A stretch of DNA of 64,000 nt from Elymus sibiricus (lineage: Eukaryota > Streptophyta > Magnoliopsida > Poales > Poaceae). The position numbers were made by a program, and so were the translations under genes. The notes under the pieces were generated by a model, which did not search any database, was not told where the DNA came from, and worked only from the letters and a program-made list of their open reading frames with translations. This document shows, piece after piece, positions 12,307-25,212 of the stretch. The stretch lies in assembly GCA_039707655.1 (NCBI GenBank), contig CM077673.1, positions 1,684,001 through 1,748,000 on the forward strand. Reading direction: 5' to 3'. How positions within the stretch are numbered: the stretch's first letter is position 1; each line of letters opens with the position of its first letter.

Positions 12307-15148
12307 CCAGTTTTCTATGCTACTACTCACTAATTTTGGGTCTGGGGGCGATCCAAACGTTCGGGGAACCCCGGGGTCCGCTTACGGGCACCTCGCCAAA
12401 ACTCGCAGATTTGGTCCATTCTGACCAGTTTTCTATGCTATTATTCACTGTTTTTGGTTGTCGTGGTCGTCCCAACATTTGGGGATGTCCGGGGTCCGAT
12501 TACGGGGACCTCGCCAAAACTCGCAGATTTGGTCCATTCTTAGCAGTTTTCTATGCTATTATTTACTGTTTTTTGGTTGTCGTGGCCGTCCGAACGCTCG
12601 GGGAAGCCCGGGGTCCGGTTACGGGGACCTCGCAAAAACTCGCAGATTTGGTCCATTCTTACCAGTTTTCTATGCTATTACTCACTCATTTTGGGTCCCG
12701 GGGCGATCCAAATGTTCGGGGAACTCCGGGGTCCGCTTATGGGGAGCTCGCCAAAACTCGCAGATATTGTCCATTCTGACCAGATTTCTATGCTATCATT
12801 CACTGTTTTTCGGTAGTCGTGGTCGTCCGAACGTTCGGGGAAGCCCGGGGTGCGGTTACAGGGACCTCGCCAAAACTAGGAGATTTTGTGTGTCCCGGCT
12901 AGTTTTCTATGCTACTACTCACTAATTTTGGGTCCCGGGGCGATCCAAACGTCCGGGGAACCCCGGGGTCCGCATACGGGGACCGGGCCAAAACTCGCAG
13001 ATTTGGTCCATTCTTACCAGTTTTCTATGGTATTATTCACTGGTTTTTGGTACTTGTGGTTGTCCGAACGTTCGGGGAAGCTCGGGATGCGGTTACGGGG
13101 ACCTCGCTAAAACTAACAGATTTTGTCTGTTCCAGCCAGTTTTCTATGCTATTACTCACTGATTTTGGGTCCCGGGGTGATCCAAACGTTCGGGGAACCC
13201 CGGGGTCCGCTTACGGGGACTTCGCCAAAACTCGTAGATTTGGTCCGTTCTTACCAGTTTTCTGTGCTATTAGTCACTGTTTTTTGGTTGTCGTGGTCGT
13301 CCAAACGTTCGGGGAAGCCCGTGGACCGGTTACGGGGACCTCGCCAAAACTCGCAGGTTTGGTGCATTCTTACCAGTTTTCTGTGCTATTATTCACTGTT
13401 TTTGGTTGTCGTGGTCGTCCGAACGTTCGGGGAACCCCGTGGACCGGTTACGGGGACCTCACCAAAACTCGCAGATTTGGTCCGTTCTTACATCTTTTCT
13501 ATGCTATTACTCACTGATTTTGGGTCCCGGGGCGATCCAAATGTTCGGGGAACCCCGGAGTCCGCTTACCGGGACCTCGCCAAAACTCGCAGATTTTGTC
13601 CATTCTGACCAGATTTCTATGCTATTATTCACTGTTTTTTTGTTGTCGTCGTCGTCCGAACATTCGGGGAAGCCCGTGGACCGGTTACAGGGACCTCGCC
13701 AAAACTAGTAGATTTTGCCTGTTCCGGCCAGTTTTCTATGCTACTACTCACTAATTTTGGGTCTGGGGGCGATCCAAACGGTCGGGGAACCCCGGGGTCC
13801 GCTTACGGGCACCTCGCCAAAACTCGCAGATTTGGTCCATTCTGACCAGTTTTCTATGCTATTATTCACTGTTTTTGGTTGTCGTGGTCGTCCCAACATT
13901 TGGGGATGTCCGGGGTCCGGTTACGGGGACCTCGCCAAAACTCGCAGATTTGGTCCATTCTTAGCAGTTTTCTATGCTATTATTTACTGTTTTTTGGTTG
14001 TCGTGGCCGTCCGAACGCTCGGGGAAGCCCGGGGTCCGGTTACGGGGACCTCGCAAAAACTCGCAGATTTGGTCCATTCTTACCAGTTTTCTATGCTATT
14101 ACTCACTCATTTTGGGTCCCGGGGCGATCCAAATGTTCGGGGAACTCCGGGGTCCGCTTATGGGGAGCTCGCCAAAACTCGCAGATATTGTCCATTCTGA
14201 CCAGATTTCTATGCTATCATTCACTGTTTTTCGGTAGTCGTGGTCGTCCGAACGTTCGGGGAAGCCCGGGGTGCGGTTACGGGGACCTCGCCAAAACTAG
14301 GAGATTTTGTGTGTCCCGGCTAGTTTTCTATGCTACTACTCACTAATTTTGGGTCCCGGGGCGATCCAAACGTCCGGGGAACCCCGGGGTCCGCATACGG
14401 GGACCGGGCCAAAACTCCCAGATTTGGTCCATTCTTACCAGTTTTCTATGGTATTATTCACTGGTTTTTGGTACTTGTGGTTGTCCGAACGTTCGGGGAA
14501 GCTCGGGATGCGGTTACGGGGACTTCGCTAAAACTAACAGATTTTGTCTGTTCCAGCCAGTTTTCTATGCTATTACTCACTGATTTTGGGTCCCGGGGTG
14601 ATCCAAACGTTCGGGGAACCCCGGGGTCCGCTTACGGGGACTTCGCCAAAACTCGTAGATTTGGTCCGTTCTTACCAGTTTTCTGTGCTATTAGTCACTG
14701 TTTTTTGGTTGTCGTGGTCGTCCAAACGTTCGGGGAAGCCCGTGGACCGGTTACGGGGACCTCGCCAAAACTCGCAGGTTTGGTGCATTCTTACCAGTTT
14801 TCTGTGCTATTATTCACTGTTTTTGGTTGTCGTGGTCGTCCGAACGTTCGGGGAACCCCGTGGACCGGTTACGGGGACCTCACCAAAACTCGCAGATTTG
14901 GTCCGTTCTTACATGTTTTCTATGCTATTACTCACTGATTTTGGGTCCCGGGGCGATCCAAATGTTCGGGGAACCCCGGAGTCCGCTTACCGGGACCTCG
15001 CCAAAACTCGCAGATTTTGTTCATTCTGACCAGATTTCTATGCTATTATTCACTGTTTTTTTGTTGTCGTCGTCGTCCGAACATTCGGGGAAGCCCGTGG
15101 ACCGGTTACAGGGACCTCGCCAAAACTAGTAGATTTTGCCTGTTCCGG
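12307..15148 (+). repeat. Two consecutive 12-mer HOR units (2 x 1,421 bp)
   Basis: The units are 12,307-13,727 and 13,728-15,148. The first carries GGGTCCGATTACGG in slot B1 and the second GGGTCCGGTTACGG. Private substitutions include CATCTTTTC near 13,491 in the first unit. The second has AAACGGTCGGGG near 13,778 and CTCCCAGATTT near 14,416. Confidence 0.9.
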
Positions 15149-15740
15149 CCAGTTTTCTATGCTACTACTCACTAATTTTGGGTCTGGGGGCGATCCAAAC
15201 GTTCGGGGAACCCTGGGGTCCGCTTACGGGCACCTCGCCAAAACTCGCAGATTTGGTCCATTCTGACCAGTTTTCTATGCTATTATTCACTGTTTTTGGT
15301 TGTCGTGGTCGTCCCAACATTTGGGGATGTCCGGGGTCCGGTTACGGGGACCTCGCCAAAACTCGCAGATTTGGTCCATTCTTAGCAGTTTTCTATGCTA
15401 TTATTTACTGTTTTTTGGTTGTCGTGGCCGTACGAACGCTCGGGGAAGCCCGGGGTCCGGTTACGGGGACCTCGCAAAAACTCGCAGATTTGGTCCATTC
15501 TTACCTGTTTTCTATGCTATTACTCACTCATTTTGGGTCCCGGGGCGATCCAAATGTTCGGGGAACTCCGGGGTCCGCTTATGGGGAGCTCGCCAAAACT
15601 CGCAGATATTGTCCATTCTGACCAGATTTCTATGCTATCATTCACTGTTTTTTTGTTGTCGTGGTCGTCCGAACGTTCGGGGAAGCCCGTGGACCGGTTA
15701 CAGGGACCTCGCCAAAACTAGTAGATTTTGCCTGTTCCGG
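15149..15740 (+). repeat. 5-mer HOR derivative (592 bp), second copy
   Basis: This has the same five-slot structure and the same B3/B7 hybrid monomer as 11,715-12,306. It also shares the TTACCTGTTTTC variant at the start of slot A2, which neighbouring 12-mers lack. The 5-mer therefore arose once and was copied together with its neighbours; the enclosing 12-mer + 12-mer + 5-mer pattern is itself repeated. GCCGTACGAACG near 15,428 is private to this copy. Confidence 0.85.
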
Positions 15741-18700
15741 CCAGTTTTCTATGCTACTACTCACTAATTTTGGGTCTGGGGGCGATCCAAACGTTCGGGG
15801 AACCCCGGGGTCGGCTTACGGGCACCTCGCCAAAACTCGCAGATTTGGTCCATTCTGACCAGTTTTCTATGCTATTATTCACTGTTTTTGGTTGTCGTGG
15901 TCGTCCCAACATTTGGGGATGTCCGGGGTCCGATTACGGGGACCTCGCCAAAACTCGCAGATTTGGTCCATTCTTAGCAGTTTTCTATGCTATTATTTAC
16001 TGTTTTTTGGTTGTCGTGGCCGTCCGAACGCTCGGGGAAGCCCGGGGTCCGGTTACGGGGACCTCGCAAAAACTCGCAGATTTGGTCCATTCTTACCAGT
16101 TTTCTATGCTATTACTCACTCATTTTGGGTCCCGGGGCGATCCAAATGTTCGGGGAACTCCGGGGTCCGCTTATGGGGAGCTCGCCAAAACTCGCAGATA
16201 TTGTCCATTCTGACCAGATTTCTATGCTATCATTCACTGTTTTTCGGTAGTCGTGGTCGTCCGAACGTTCGGGGAAGCCCGGGGTGCGGTTACGGGGACC
16301 TCGCCAAAACTAGGAGATTTTGTGTGTCCCGGCTAGTTTTCTATGCTACTACTCACTAATTTTGGGTCCCGGGGCGATCCAAACGTCCGGGGAACCCCGG
16401 GGTCCGCATACGGGGACCGGGCCAAAACTCGCAGATTTGGTCCATTCTTACCAGTTTTCTATGGTATTATTCACTGGTTTTTGGTACTTGTGGTTGTCCG
16501 AACGTTCGGGGAAGCTCGGGATGCGGTTACGGGGACCTCGCTAAAACTAACAGATTTTGTCTGTTCCAGCCAGTTTTCTATGCTATTACTCACTGATTTT
16601 GGGTCCCGGGGTGATCCAAACGTTCGGGGAACCCCGGGGTCCGCTTACGGGGACTTCGCCAAAACTCGTAGATTTGGTCCGTTCTTACCAGTTTTCTGTG
16701 CTATTAGTCACTGTTTTTTGGTTGTCGTGGTCGTCCAAACGTTCGGGGAAGCCCGTGGACCGGTTACGGGGACCTCGCCAAAACTCGCAGGTTTGGTGCA
16801 TTCTTACCAGTTTTCTGTGCTATTATTCACTGTTTTTGGTTGTCGTGGTCGTCCGAACGTTCGGGGAACCCCGTGGACCGGTTACGGGGACCTCACCAAA
16901 ACTCGCAGATTTGGTCCGTTCTTACATGTTTTCTATGCTATTACTCACTGATTTTGGGTCCCGGGGCGATCCAAATGTTCGGGGAACCCCGGAGTCCGCT
17001 TACCGGGACCTCGCCAAAACTCGCAGATTTTGTCCATTCTGACCAGATTTCTATGCTATTATTCACTGTTTTTTTGTTGTCGTCGTCGTCCGAACATTCG
17101 GGAAGCCCGTGGACCGGTTACAGGGACCTCGCCAAAACTAGTAGATTTTGCCTGTTCCGGCCAGTTTTCTATGCTACTACTCACTAATTTTGGGTCTGGG
17201 GGCGATCCAAACGGTCGGGGAACCCCGGGGTCCGCTTACGGGCACCTCGCCAAAACTCGCAGATTTGGTCCATTCTGACCAGTTTTCTATGCTATTATTC
17301 ACTGTTTTTGGTTGTCGTGGTCGTCCCAACATTTGGGGATGTCCGGGGTCCGGTTACGGGGACCTCGCCAAAACTCGCAGATTTGGTCCATTCTTAGCAG
17401 TTTTCTATGCTATTATTTACTGTTTTTTGGTTGTCGTGGCCGTCCGAACGCTCGGGGAAGCCCGGGGTCCGGTTACGGGGACCTCGCAAAAACTCGCAGA
17501 TTTGGTCCATTCTTACCAGTTTTCTATGCTATTACTCACTCATTTTGGCTCCCGGGGCGATCCAAATGTTCGGGGAACTCCGGGGTCCGCTTATGGGGAG
17601 CTCGCCAAAACTCGCAGATATTGTCCATTCTGACCAGATTTCTATGCTATCATTCACTGTTTTTCGGTAGTCGTGGTCGTCCGAACGTTCGGGGAAGCCC
17701 GGGGTGCGGTTACGGGGACCTCGCCAAAACTAGGAGATTTTGTGTGTCCCGGCTAGTTTTCTATGCTACTACTCACTAATTTTGGGTCCCGGGGCGATCC
17801 AAACGTCCGGGGAACCCCGGGGTCCGCATACGGGGACCGGGCCAAAACTCGCAGATTTGGTCCATTCTTACCAGTTTTCTATGGTATTATTCACTGGTTT
17901 TTGGTACTTGTGGTTGTCCGAACGTTCGGGGAAGCTCGGGATGCGGTTACGGGGACTTCGCTAAAACTAACAGATTTTGTCTGTTCCAGCCAGTTTTCTA
18001 TGCTATTACTCACTGATTTTGGGTCCCGGGGTGATCCAAACGTTCGGGGAACCCCGGGGTCCGCTTACGGGGACTTCGCCAAAACTCGTAGATTTGGTCC
18101 GTTCTTACCAGTTTTCTGTGCTATTAGTCACTGTTTTTTGGTTGTCGTGGTCGTCCAAACGTTCGGGGAAGCCCGTGGACCGGTTACGGGGACCTCGCCA
18201 AAACTCGCAGGTTTGGTGCATTCTTACCAGTTTTCTGTGCTATTATTCACTGTTTTTGGTTGTCGTGGTCGTCCGAACGTTCGGGGAACCCCGTGGACCG
18301 GTTACGGGGACCTCACCAAAACTCGCAGATTTGGTCCGTTCTTACATGTTTTCTATGCTATTACTCACTGATTTTGGGTCCCGGGGCGATCCAAATGTTC
18401 GGGGAACCCCGGAGTCCGCTTACCGGGACCTCGCCAAAACTCGCAGATTTTGTCCATTCTGACCAGATTTCTATGCTATTATTCACTGTTTTTTTGTTGT
18501 CGTCGTCGTCCGAACATTCGGGGAAGCCCGTGGACCGGTTACAGGGACCTCGCCAAAACTAGTAGATTTTGCCTGTTCCGGCCAGTTTTCTATGCTACTA
18601 CTCACTAATTTTGGGTCTGGGGGCGATCCAAACGTTCGGGGAACCCCGGGGTCCGCTTACGGGCACCTCGCCAAAACTCGCAGATTTGGTCCATTCTGAC

Positions 18701-20002
18701 CAGTTTTCTATGCTATTATTCACTGTTTTTGGTTGTCGTGGTCGTCCCAACATTTGGGGATGTCCGGGGTCCGGTTACGGGGACCTCGCCAAAACTCGCA
18801 GATTTGGTCCATTCTTATCAGTTTTCTATGCTATTATTTACTGTTTTTTGGTTGTCGTGGCCGTCCGAACGCTCGGGGAAGCCCGGGGTCCGGTTTCGGG
18901 GACCTCGCAAAAACTCGCAGATTTGGTCCATTCTTACCAGTTTTCTATGCTATTACTCACTCATTTTGGGTCCCGGGGTGATCCAAATGTTCGGGGAACT
19001 CCGGGGTCCGCTTATGGGGAGCTCGCCAAAACTCGCAGATATTGTCCATTCTGACCAGATTTCTATGCTATCATTCACTGTTTTTCGGTAGTCGTGGTCG
19101 TCCGAACGTTCGGGGAAGCCCGGGGTGCGGTTACGGGGACCTCGCCAAAACTAGGAGATTTTGTGTGTCCCGGCTAGTTTTCTATGCTACTACTCACTAA
19201 TTTTGGGTCCCGGGGCGATCCAAACGTCCGGGGAACCCCGGGGTCCGCATACGGGGACCGGGCCAAAACTCGCAGATTTGGTCCATTCTTACCAGTTTTC
19301 TATGGTATTATTCACTGGTTTTTGGTACTTGTGGTTGTCCGAACGTTCGGGGAAGCTCGGGATGCGGTTACGGGGACCTCGCTAAAACTAACAGACTTTG
19401 TCTGTTCCAGCCAGTTTTCTATGCTATTACTCACTGATTTTGGGTCCCGGGGTGATCCAAACGTTCGGGGAACCCCGGGGTCCGCTTACGGGGACTTCGC
19501 CAAAACTCGTAGATTTGGTCCGTTCTTACCAGTTTTCTGTGCTATTAGTCACTGTTTTTTGGTTGTCGTGGTCGTCCAAACGTTCGGGGAAGCCCGTGGA
19601 CCGGTTACGGGGACCTCGCCAAAACTCGCAGGTTTGGTCCATTCTTACCAGTTTTTTGTGCTATTATTCACTGTTTTTGGTTGTCGTGGTCGTCCGAATG
19701 TTCGGGGAACCCCGTGGACCGGTTACGGGGACCTCACCAAAACTCGCAGATTTGGTCCGTTCTTACATGTTTTCTATGCTATTACTCACTGATTTTGGGT
19801 CCCGGGGCGATCCAAATGTTCGGGGAACCCCGGAGTCCGCTTACCGGGACCTCGCCAAAACTCGCAGATTTTGTCCATTCTGACCAGATTTCTATGCTAT
19901 TATTCACTGTTTTTTTGTTGTCGTCGTCGTCCGAACATTCGGGGAAGCCCGTGGACTGGTTACGGGAACCTCGCCAAAACAAGCAGATTTTGCCTGTTCC
20001 GG
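15741..20002 (+). repeat. Three consecutive 12-mer HOR units
   Basis: The units are 15,741-17,160 (1,420 bp; one G missing in ATTCGGGAAGCC near 17,098), 17,161-18,581 and 18,582-20,002 (1,421 bp each). The last is the first unit to carry the TTATCAG/GGTTTCGG haplotype in slot B2, the form that dominates the homogenised core downstream. Slot B7 of the last unit reads GTGGACTGGTTACGGGAACC, as do the units at 36,581-40,843. Confidence 0.9.
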
Positions 20003-21305
20003 CCAGTTTTCTATGCTACTGCTCACTAATTTTGGGTCTCGGGGCGATCCAAACGTTCGGTAAACCCCGGGGTCCGCTTACGAGCACCTCGCCAAAACTC
20101 GCAGATTTGATCCATTCTGACCAGTTTTCTATGCTATTATTCACTGTTTTTGGTTGTCGTGGTCGTCCCAACATTTGGGGATGCCCGGGGTCCGGTTACG
20201 TGGACCTCGCCAAAACTCGCAGATTTGGTCCATTCTTACCAGTTTTCTAAGCTATTATTCACTGTTTTTTGGTTGTCATGGTCGTCCGAACGTTCGGGGA
20301 AGCCCGGGGTCCGGTTACGGGGACCTCGCAAAAACTCGAAGATTTGGTCGATTCTTACCAGTTTTCTATGCTATTACTCACTCGTTTTGGGTCCCGGGGC
20401 GATCCAAATGTTCAGGGAACACCGGGGTCCGCTTATGGGGAGCTCGCCAAAACTCGCAGATTTTGTCCATTCTGACCAGATTTCTATGCTATCATTCACT
20501 GTTTTTCGGTAGTCGTGGTCGTTCGAACATTCGGGGAAGCCCGGGGTGCGGTTACGGGGACCTCGCCAAAACTAGCAGATTTTGTGTGTCCCGGCTAGTT
20601 TCCTATGCTATTACTCACTAATTTTGGGTCCCGGGGCGATCCAAACGTTCGGGGAACCCCGGGGTCCGCATACGGGGACCTGGCCAAAACTCGCAGATTT
20701 GGTCCATTCTTACCAGTTTTCTATGCTATTATTCACTAGTTTTTGGTAGTTGTGGTCGTCCGAACATTCGGGGAAGCTTGGGATGCAGTTACGGGGACCT
20801 CGCCAAAACTAACAAATTTTGTCTGTTCCAGCCAGTTTTCTATGCTATTACTCACTCATTTTGTGTCCCGGGGTGATCCAAACGTTCGGGGAACCCCGGA
20901 GTCCGCTTACGGGGACTTCGCCAAAACTCGCAGATTTGGTCCATTCTTACCAGTTTTCTGTGCTATTATTCACTGTTTTTTGGTTGTCATGGTCGTCCAA
21001 ACGTTCGGGGAAGCCCGTGGACCGGTTACGGGGACCTCGCCAAAACTCGCAGATTTGGTCCATTCTTACCTGTTTTGTATGCTATTACTCAATGATTTTG
21101 GTTCCCGGGGCGATCCAAATGTTTGGGGAACCCCGGAGTCCGCTTACCGGGACCTCGCCAAAACTCACAGATTTTGTCCATTCTGACCAGATTTCTTTGC
21201 TATTATTCACCGTTTTTTTGTTGTCGTGGTCGTCCGAACATTCGGGGAAGCCCGTGGACCGGTTACAGGGACCTCACCAAAACTAGTAGATTTTGCCTGT
21301 TCCGG
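20003..21305 (+). repeat. 11-mer HOR unit (1,303 bp)
   Basis: Monomers start at 20,003, 20,121, 20,239, 20,358, 20,476, 20,595, 20,713, 20,832, 20,950, 21,069 and 21,187. The class order is A-B-B-A-B-A-B-A-B-A-B, which matches the 12-mer slot for slot except that the B6 position is absent. Diagnostic variants are CTACTGCTCACTAA (slot A1), CTAAGCTATTATTC (B2), CTAGTTTCCTATG (A3), AGCTTGGGATGCAG (B4), TTTTGTGTCCCGG (A4) and TCAATGATTTTGGTTCCC (A5). Confidence 0.88.
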
Positions 21306-24147
21306 CCAGTTTTCTATGCTACTACTCACTAATTTTGGGTCTGGGGGCGATCCAAACGTTCGGGGAACCCCGGGGTCCGCTTAAGGGCACCTCGCCAAAA
21401 CTCGCAGATTTTGTCCATTCTGACCAGTTTTCTATGCTATTATTCACTGTTTTTGGTTGTCGTGGTCGTCCCAACATTTGGGGATGTCCGGGGTCCGGTT
21501 ACGGGGACCTCGCCAAAACTCGCAGATTTGGTCCATTCTTATCAGTTTTCTATGCTATTATTTACTGTTTTTTGGTTGTCGTGGCCGTCCGAACGCTCGG
21601 GGAAGCCCGGGGTCCGGTTTCGGGGACCTCGCAAAAACTCGCAGATTTGGTCCATTCTTACCAGTTTTCTATGCTATTACTCACTCATTTTGGGTCCCGG
21701 GGCGATCCAAATGTTCGGGGAACTCCGGGGTCCGCTTATGGGGAGCTCGCCAAAACTCGCAGATATTGTCCATTCTGACCAGATTTCTATGCTATCATTC
21801 ACTGTTTTTCGGTAGTCGTGGTCGTCCGAACGTTCGGGGAAGCCCGGGGTGCGGTTACGGGGACCTCGCCAAAACTAGGAGATTTTGTGTGTCCCGGCTA
21901 GTTTTCTATGCTACTACTCACTAATTTTGGGTCCCGGGGCGATCCAAACGTCCGGGGAAACCCGGGGTCCGCATACGGGGACCGGGCCAAAACTCGCAGA
22001 TTTGGTCCATTCTTACCAGTTTTCTATGGTATTATTCACTGGTTTTTGGTACTTGTGGTTGTCCGAACGTTCGGGGAAGCTCGGGATGCGGTTACGGGGA
22101 CCTCGCTAAAACTAACAGACTTTGTCTGTTCCAGCCAGTTTTCTATGCTATTACTCACTGATTTTGGGTCCCGGGGTGATCCAAACGTTCGGGGAACCCC
22201 GGGGTCCGCTTACGGGGACTTCGCCAAAACTCGTAGATTTGGTCCGTTCTTACCAGTTTTCTGTGCTATTAGTCACTGTTTTTTGGTTGTCGTGGTCGTC
22301 CAAACGTTCGGGGAAGCCCGTGGACCGGTTACGGGGACCTCGCCAAAACTCGCAGGTTTGGTCCATTCTTACCAGTTTTTTGTGCTATTATTCACTGTTT
22401 TTGGTTGTCGTGGTCGTCCGAATGTTCGGGGAACCCCGTGGACCGGTTACGGGGACCTCACCAAAACTCGCAGATTTGGTCCGTTCTTACATGTTTTCTA
22501 TGCTATTACTCACTGATTTTGGGTCCCGGGGCGATCCAAATGTTCGGGGAACCCCGGAGTCCGCTTACCGGGACCTCGCCAAAACTCGCAGATTTTGTCC
22601 ATTCTGACCAGATTTCTATGCTATTATTCACAGTTTTTTTGTTGTCGTCGTCGTCCGAACATTCGGGGAAGCCCGTGGACCGGTTACAGGGACCTCGCCA
22701 AAACTAGTAGATTTTGCCTGTTCCGGCCAGTTTTCTATGCTACTACTCACTAATTTTGGGTCTGGGGGCGATCCAAACGTTCGGGGAACCCCGGGGTCCG
22801 CTTACGGGCACCTCGCCAAAACTCGCAGATTTGGTCCATTCTGACCAGTTTTCTATGCTATTATTCACTGTTTTTGGTTGTCGTGGTCGTCCCAACATTT
22901 GGGGATGTCCGGGGTCCGGTTACGGGGACCTCGCCAAAACTCGCAGATTTGGTCCATTCTTATCAGTTTTCTATGCTATTATTTACTGTTTTTTGGTTGT
23001 CGTGGCCGTCCGAACGCTCGGGGAAGCCCGGGGTCCGGTTTCGGGGACCTCGCAAAAACTCGCAGATTTGGTCCATTCTTACCAGTTTTCTATGCTATTA
23101 CTCACTCATTTTGGGTCCCGGGGCGATCCAAATGTTCGGGGAACTCCGGGGTCCGCTTATGGGGAGCTCGCCAAAACTCGCAGATATTGTCCATTCTGAC
23201 CAGATTTCTATGCTATCATTCACTGTTTTTCGGTAGTCGTGGTCGTCCGAACGTTCGGGGAAGCCCGGGGTGCGGTTACGGGGACCTCGCCAAAACTAGG
23301 AGATTTTGTGTGTCCCGGCTAGTTTTCTATGCTACTACTCACTAATTTTGGGTCCCGGGGCGATCCAAACGTCCGGGGAAACCCGGGGTCCGCATACGGG
23401 GACCGGGCCAAAACTCGCAGATTTGGTCCATTCTTACCAGTTTTCTATGGTATTATTCACTGGTTTTTGGTACTTGTGGTTGTCCGAACGTTCGGGGAAG
23501 CTCGGGATGCGGTTACGGGGACCTCGCTAAAACTAACAGACTTTGTCTGTTCCAGCCAGTTTTCTATGCTATTACTCACTGATTTTGGGTCCCGGGGTGA
23601 TCCAAACGTTCGGGGAACCCCGGGGTCCGCTTACGGGGACTTCGCCAAAACTCGTAGATTTGGTCCGTTCTTACCAGTTTTCTGTGCTATTAGTCACTGT
23701 TTTTTGGTTGTCGTGGTCGTCCAAACGTTCGGGGAAGCCCGTGGACCGGTTACGGGGACCTCGCCAAAACTCGCAGGTTTGGTCCATTCTTACCAGTTTT
23801 TTGTGCTATTATTCACTGTTTTTGGTTGTCGTGGTCGTCCGAATGTTCGGGGAACCCCGTGGACCGGTTACGGGGACCTCACCAAAACTCGCAGATTTGG
23901 TCCGTTCTTACATGTTTTCTATGCTATTACTCACTGATTTTGGGTCCCGGGGCGATCCAAATGTTCGGGGAACCCCGGAGTCCGCTTACCGGGACCTCGC
24001 CAAAACTCGCAGATTTTGTCCATTCTGACCAGATTTCTATGCTATTATTCACAGTTTTTTTGTTGTCGTCGTCGTCCGAACATTCGGGGAAGCCCGTGGA
24101 CCGGTTACAGGGACCTCGCCAAAACTAGTAGATTTTGCCTGTTCCGG
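21306..24147 (+). repeat. Two 12-mer HOR units opening the homogenised core
   Basis: The units are 21,306-22,726 and 22,727-24,147, both 1,421 bp and both of the TTATCAG/GGTTTCGG B2 haplotype with the GGGGAAACCCGGGG A3 variant. The first keeps traces of the 11-mer family in its A1 slot (CTTAAGGGCACC near 21,383). This suggests its left boundary lies on a recombination joint. Confidence 0.9.
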
Positions 24148-25212
24148 CCAGTTTTCTATGCTACTACTCACTAATTTTGGGTCTGGGGGCGATCCAAACG
24201 TTCGGGGAACCCCGGGGTCCGCTTACGGGCACCTCGCCAAAACTCGCAGATTTGGTCCATTCTGACCAGTTTTCTATGCTATTATTCACTGTTTTTGGTT
24301 GTCGTGGTCGTCCCAACATTTGGGGATGTCCGGGGTCCGGTTACGGGGACCTCGCCAAAACTCGCAGATTTGGTCCATTCTTATCAGTTTTCTATGCTAT
24401 TATTTACTGTTTTTTGGTTGTCGTGGCCGTCCGAACGCTCGGGGAAGCCCGGGGTCCGGTTTCGGGGACCTCGCAAAAACTCGCAGATTTGGTCCATTCT
24501 TACCAGTTTTCTATGCTATTACTCACTCATTTTGGGTCCCGGGGCGATCCAAATGTTCGGGGAACTCCGGGGTCCGCTTATGGGGAGCTCGCCAAAACTC
24601 GCAGATATTGTCCATTCTGACCAGATTTCTATGCTATCATTCACTGTTTTTCGGTAGTCGTGGTCGTCCGAACGTTTGGGGAAGCCCGGGGTGCGGTTAC
24701 GGGGACCTCGCCAAAACTAGGAGATTTTGTGTGTCCCGGCTAGTTTTCTATGCTACTACTCACTAATTTTGGGTCCCGGGGCGATCCAAACGTCCGGGGA
24801 ACCCCGGGGTCCGCATACGGGGACCGGGCCAAAACTCGCAGATTTGGTCCATTCTTACCAGTTTTTTGTGCTATTATTCACTGTTTTTGGTTGTCGTGGT
24901 CGTCCGAATGTTCGGGGAACCCCGTGGACCGGTTACGGGGACCTCACCAAAACTCGCAGATTTGGTCCGTTCTTACATGTTTTCTATGCTATTACTCACT
25001 GATTTTGGGTCCCGGGGCGATCCAAATGTTCGGGGAACCCCGGAGTCCGCTTACCGGGACCTCGCCAAAACTCGCAGATTTTGTCCATTCTGACCAGATT
25101 TCTATGCTATTATTCACAGTTTTTTTGTTGTCGTCGTCGTCCGAACATTCGGGGAAGCCCGTGGACCGGTTACAGGGACCTCGCCAAAACTAGTAGATTT
25201 TGCCTGTTCCGG
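24148..25212 (+). repeat. 9-mer HOR deletion derivative (1,065 bp)
   Basis: Slots A1 B1 B2 A2 B3 A3 are followed directly by B6 A5 B7, so B4, A4 and B5 (119+118+119 = 356 bp) are missing. The joint lies in homologous linker sequence between about 24,840 and 24,866, where A3 runs into the B6-specific CAGTTTTTTGTGC. The surrounding units are full length, so this is a recent single deletion. Slot B3 has a private GAACGTTTGGGG near 24,670. Confidence 0.9.
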
